Origin: Membranipora membranacea
Lineage: Eukaryota > Bryozoa > Gymnolaemata > Cheilostomatida > Membraniporidae
Length of the DNA stretch: 64,000 nt
Reading direction: 5' to 3'
Assembly (NCBI GenBank): GCA_914767715.1
Contig: OU612070.1
Coordinates: forward strand, 24,104,025-24,168,024
The number at the start of each line of letters is the position of its first letter. Within the stretch, counting starts at the first letter, position 1. A model generated the notes under the pieces. It did no database searches, was not told where the DNA came from, and worked only from the letters and a program-made list of their open reading frames with translations. Position numbers and translations under genes: made by a program. Below, piece after piece: positions 60,575-64,000 of the stretch.

Positions 60575-60680
60575 AAGAGCGATACTTCACTAAAGCAAGT
60601 TACCATTATCATATCGCTCAAAATCTTCACTCACTTGGTCTTGAAAGCGAAAACCTAGCAGGTATTGCTCACTCACATTT
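60575..60680. repeat. GAGCGAT-type interspersed repeat, third copy
   Basis: Matches 8880-9060 in order: AGAGCGATACTTCACTAAAG, CATATCGCTCAAAATC, ACTCACTTGGTCTT, CCTAGCAGGTATTGCTCACT. It directly precedes the pseudo-exon of the secreted family. Confidence 0.7.
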
Positions 60681-60700
60681 TCAGTAGTTCACTTTTATAG

Positions 60701-60836
60701 GATGCATCTGGAGGGCATAGCTTTGTCCAACCTGGCCTGATATCAAGTCTACAACAAGGGATGCAGCAGCTGAGGCAGCAGCTGGGCAAGGAGAAGAGTC
60801 TGATGCCCCCGCAGGACCTGCATATCCTTCCATAAG
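60701..60836 (+). pseudogene. Solo exon 3 of the secreted-protein family, frameshifted
   Basis: After TTTTATAG the sequence reads DASGGHSFVQPGLISSLQQ, clearly the family motif (compare paralogue 5, DALGGNSFTIPGAVSSLQLA). A small deletion at the Leu-Ala codons shifts the frame. The original frame can still be read beyond it as RDAAAAEAAAGQGEESDAP, but the shifted frame goes on to MQQLRQQLGKE and stops at TAA by 60836. No signal-peptide exons or TATA box were found upstream, so it is a displaced, dead exon. Confidence 0.78.
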
Positions 60837-61159
60837 TGAGACACGTCTTGTCACAGGGAATGATTGTTAGCTCCCCCAAAATAACTCTCCGCTGTGCTGG
60901 TATTATGACCAAGCTGGTTTTGAAACCACTTGTTTGGTATAAAGGAGGATACAAATTCAAATACTAATGTGTTTATGTTTCTTAGTGTTACTGTAGTTTT
61001 TTGACATGTCGTCATCTAGAGTAAAGTTGGTAAGTGTTTTCAGTATCGGTATGAGTATCATGAAATGGTTTGTGGACTTGGAATCAACCAAAAACCGTAG
61101 TGCCCTACGTGAAAAAAAAAATTCTGTTGAACATGTTTTTCTTCTGAGCGTGGTTAGCT

Positions 61160-61200
61160 TATTAGCACAAGTCAAGCCAAGTCAAGCCAAGTCAAACCAT
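61160..61200. repeat. Short tandem repeat
   Basis: Three copies of AAGTCAAGCC followed by a fourth, diverged one. Confidence 0.85.
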
Positions 61201-61394
61201 GATTGACAGGAGTCCACTCAGCTTTATGTACCCATGATCAGGGAGCGGTGAGGTCTGACTTTAAAAACTGCATGAGTTAAGAAATACCAGCAGCTCATGG
61301 TTTGCAATGTTAGATTGTAGACTGCTGTTTCTTCGTATTTCCCTTTCTATTTCTGTCTCTTTTTTACGGCTCCGATTGCTGACATCCCAACACC

Positions 61395-61654
61395 ACCAAC
61401 CGTCCAGTTCGACACACCCCTTATAGTGCTCAAGAAGAAGTTCTAACTGGAGCAACTTGGATACATTCCACAATTCTCAAAACATATCAAAAGGAAAGCA
61501 TAAAAGAAAAAACCTGTTGGCAGAGGCTACAAAACAACTGCTGAGCCCAGAGGTTAACTTTGGAGAACAATTATTATACGAGAGCATCAACAAAACCTGG
61601 TGGAGGCAATCGGAGGTCAATCAGAGGTACTTCTGGGATGAAGTGAGTTGGTAG
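61395..61654 (+). pseudogene. Duplicated last exon of the sulfotransferase, disrupted
   Basis: Translates as FDTPLIVLKKKF-stop, then ...RKNLLAEATKQLLSPEVNFG and ...SINKTWWRQSEVNQRYFWDEVSW-stop, close to exon 6 of the gene at 47501-53383. The TGT after KKKF has become TAA, and the middle (SWSYLDIFYTSQNKG region) is altered. No upstream exons are present on this strand. Confidence 0.85.
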
Positions 61655-61984
61655 AAAAAAAATGATACATGGAATGTTCTTTGGACAATGATCCTCTAAG
61701 TCAGTATGTTTGAGAAGGAATAATTGAAACTATTTTATAGCGCAAAACTGAATTGAAAACTGAATGGTCCATTCTGGCATTAAGTGATAACATCAAAGCG
61801 TGGCAAACAACATAATAGGATGCAGTATCTTCCTATGGATTTCTAAGTGCGATCCAGTCAATGAAAACATATAAGGCTGGCCTGAGCACCTGATGACAAA
61901 GTTTATTATGTGCAAATGTTGAAAACTTACTCTATCCTGTAGCATTCAGATAGTAGCGATAGAGATTAAAGGGATAATGCTGTG

Positions 61985-62185
61985 ACCATCCACCCACCAC
62001 CTACCCACCCAGCCAACCACCTACCCACCCAGCCAACCACCTACCCACCCAGCCAACCACCTGCCCACCCAGCCAACCATCTACCCACCCAGCCAACCAC
62101 CTGCCCACCCAGCCAACCACCTACCCACCCAGCCAACCACCTACCCACCCAGCCAACCACCTACCCACCCAGCCAACCACCTACC
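61985..62185. repeat. Minisatellite, 20-bp unit, copy 2
   Basis: About ten copies of CCACCTACCCACCCAGCCAA, the reverse complement of the 46750-46932 array. Confidence 0.95.
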
Positions 62186-62924
62186 CATCCAACCGACTGC
62201 ATAGATATCCAACAATCCCATCCACCTACACACCTTCTACATACCTACATAAATATTTATGAATTTAGGTTGCCTATTTCTCAGCACTAAACCACAACGT
62301 ATCACAAATCTGTGCCAGGAGTGTGATACCTTAATGATGCTGAAGTGGCAATATCTTCTACTTGATGGCATACAGAGATGCTTCTCAACACCGATTACTG
62401 CAGATACTTAGTTATGAACATCGGTCAAATGAGAAAAATTAGTTATAATCAGGGCCAATTCAGTCCTTGATTTCAAATCAATCGACCTTCATTGTGCCTT
62501 ACTTCTTTATATGAGGCCTCCTTGGTTTTAATTCCAGACTATTACTTCCTGATTATTTAGATAATAAACAATTATCCTATAACAACCTATGATCGGGAAT
62601 TTGGTTTATTGGTGCGTTGTCTCCTCCGGCATCTCTTAAGATAAATTTCCATTATGAGTCACAATATATTAGTTAGAGTTGTTTTCATTTGAATTTGAGA
62701 GTAGTCGCATTGTGTTATCTATGCACAATGCGAGTGTAAGTTTATATGTTTTATGCTCAATATTGATCAAATCCAGTGAGCTGTCCTCACAACCAATGGT
62801 CTGTGGCCAGTAATTGTGTTTATCATCAATTTGCACACACACACATAGTAAACTAAACCATTTGTCATGTCGATAAAGAATATAAGCCGGGTGGGAACCT
62901 ATAGAAGGTGCTTTGATTAAGTCG

Positions 62925-63195
62925 TTCAAGTGGTGACAGAACTATACTTTAAATAAACACAGAAATCTCTCTTCTGTCTCAACCCGGTAGCTTAAAACAC
63001 CAATCCAGTGTGATGCACCCTAAATAATATAAGCACTAGAAGTGTGACTCAGGACTCATTTAAATTTTTGCATAACCATGATGACTGCTCATCAGTAAAG
63101 ATTAAAAAAAAGAACGCTTTGAAAACAATGATGCCGCTAAAATGCCATTTTGGTGGCATAATGTTGGTTTAAAAAAGTATCAAAAGTGTCATGAC
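62925..63195 (+). repeat. Direct duplication, copy 1
   Basis: Shares GTGGTGACA, TCTGTCTCAACC, GTGTGACTCAG, GCATAACCATGATGACTG, TTAAAAAAGTAT in order with 63700-63990. Confidence 0.75.
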
Positions 63196-63390
63196 TAAGC
63201 AAATATCAGACGGATTATGTGTTTGCCCAAATCCTTGTATGGTACCAAAACTGGCAAACCTGTCTTCTCATCTAAGCGAGTGAGTGGCATTACATTATCA
63301 AACACTCATTTTGTGTTAAATGATGTGATGCCGATAACTCCTATTGTAGATGAAGGAGCACTTAGACTAGCTTTTATTTATTCAGAGCCC

Positions 63391-63406
63391 CCCCCCCCCC
63401 CCCCCC
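63391..63406. repeat. C homopolymer
   Basis: Sixteen or so C residues. Similar C or G runs occur at about 3247, 4399, 7363, 16650, 31150 and 43300. Confidence 0.9.
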
Positions 63407-63699
63407 GCAGTCTCTTGCCCTCCCTGTCTGATTGTCCCTCAGGATTCGGTACATTGATATTTGATATGCTAACATTATAACATCCACAACCTGTTGGACT
63501 AAACATCTTGCAACCAAGTATGAATGATAGATAGTAGAATATGTCAGCTGTCTTTATATCCAAGTCGTGAAGTGCTGTTTTTATTTTGCAGAGTTCTTAA
63601 AAGGGGATCAGATCAGATCAGATATTATATATTTCTATAATTGCTGCCTATTTTGATACCAAAATCCTGGGAAGCCTTAGCAAGTCGCTCACACCGAGT

Positions 63700-63990
63700 C
63701 ATTAGAGTGGTGACAAAATTTAATTCATATGAACACAGCAAACTCTTTCCTGTCTCAACCAGGGAGATAAAAGACCTGATCAGAACTTGATCCGCTCTTA
63801 ATGAGATAGGCATTAAGAGGGTGACTCAGCAAGTATTTTAATGTCTCAAGTAAAGTTTTGCATTAACATAATGACTGTCATTGATTGAGTTTTTAAAACA
63901 CCTTAAAAACAATGAGAATGCTAAAATATATTTGGTGTGATTGATAGAGCCATTTTCGTGGCATAATAGTGATTTAAAAAAGTATTTAAA
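63700..63990 (+). repeat. Direct duplication, copy 2
   Basis: Second copy, about 780 bp downstream of 62925-63195, more A-rich and moderately diverged. It runs to the end of the window. Confidence 0.75.
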
Positions 63991-64000
63991 GGGCAACCAA

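Larger units (their letters stand above)
61385..62620 (+). repeat. Inverted segmental duplication, copy 2
   Basis: Reverse-complement counterpart of 46400-47800. Gene-exon, spacer, minisatellite and distal flank occur in the same order. The spacer is slightly diverged and the minisatellite has expanded independently. Confidence 0.88.

Overview
This is metazoan nuclear DNA. Genes are AT-rich and split by GT-AG introns, with a few TATA boxes, tRNA-derived SINE-like pieces, LINE reverse-transcriptase fragments and many foldback repeats. Nothing is prokaryotic: no operons, ribosome-binding sites or CRISPR array. The first gene encodes CLPB (SKD3), which the common ecdysozoan models lack, so a non-ecdysozoan invertebrate is likely. 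An early-branching lineage such as a sponge would fit, but the sequence does not settle this.

Layout: (1) 0.5-4.3 kb, a decayed LINE fragment and a cluster of foldback repeats. (2) 4.68-12.36 kb, + strand, a complete 11-exon CLPB gene (624 aa) with ankyrin repeats and an intact AAA+ module. (3) 13.83-18.07 kb, - strand, a 4-exon gene for a 172-aa coiled-coil tropomyosin-like protein, convergent with CLPB. (4) 20.5-41.6 kb, a cluster of five paralogous small secreted-protein genes, four on + and one on -. Each has a TATA box about 100 bp before its ATG, two tiny exons for a signal peptide, a third exon carrying a conserved [16 protein letters not shown]-like motif, and a variable low-complexity segment (collagen Gly-X-Y, Pro/Thr-rich or Gln-rich). 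In four of the five a very short last exon can be placed. A sixth, frameshifted copy of exon 3 lies at 60.7 kb. I recognise no described family here, and this is the best candidate for an undescribed system. (5) 47.5-53.4 kb, - strand, a 6-exon galactose-3-O-sulfotransferase-like type II membrane enzyme. Its last exon and about 1.3 kb of downstream DNA, including a 20-bp minisatellite, recur inverted at 61.3-62.6 kb as a pseudogene fragment. (6) 53.8-64 kb, mostly repeats: long foldbacks (one with a tRNA-like sequence in its loop), LINE tails and a direct duplication.

The genes do not form an evident pathway. CLPB is a mitochondrial disaggregase, the tropomyosin-like protein is cytoskeletal, and the secreted family together with the sulfotransferase point to extracellular matrix or secretion. 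Exon boundaries were read by eye from splice consensus, reading-frame continuity and comparison between paralogues. They are firm for CLPB, the tropomyosin-like gene and paralogues 1, 3 and 4. They are less firm for the last exon of paralogue 5, exon 4 and the last exon of paralogue 2, and the exon 3/4 junction of the sulfotransferase.
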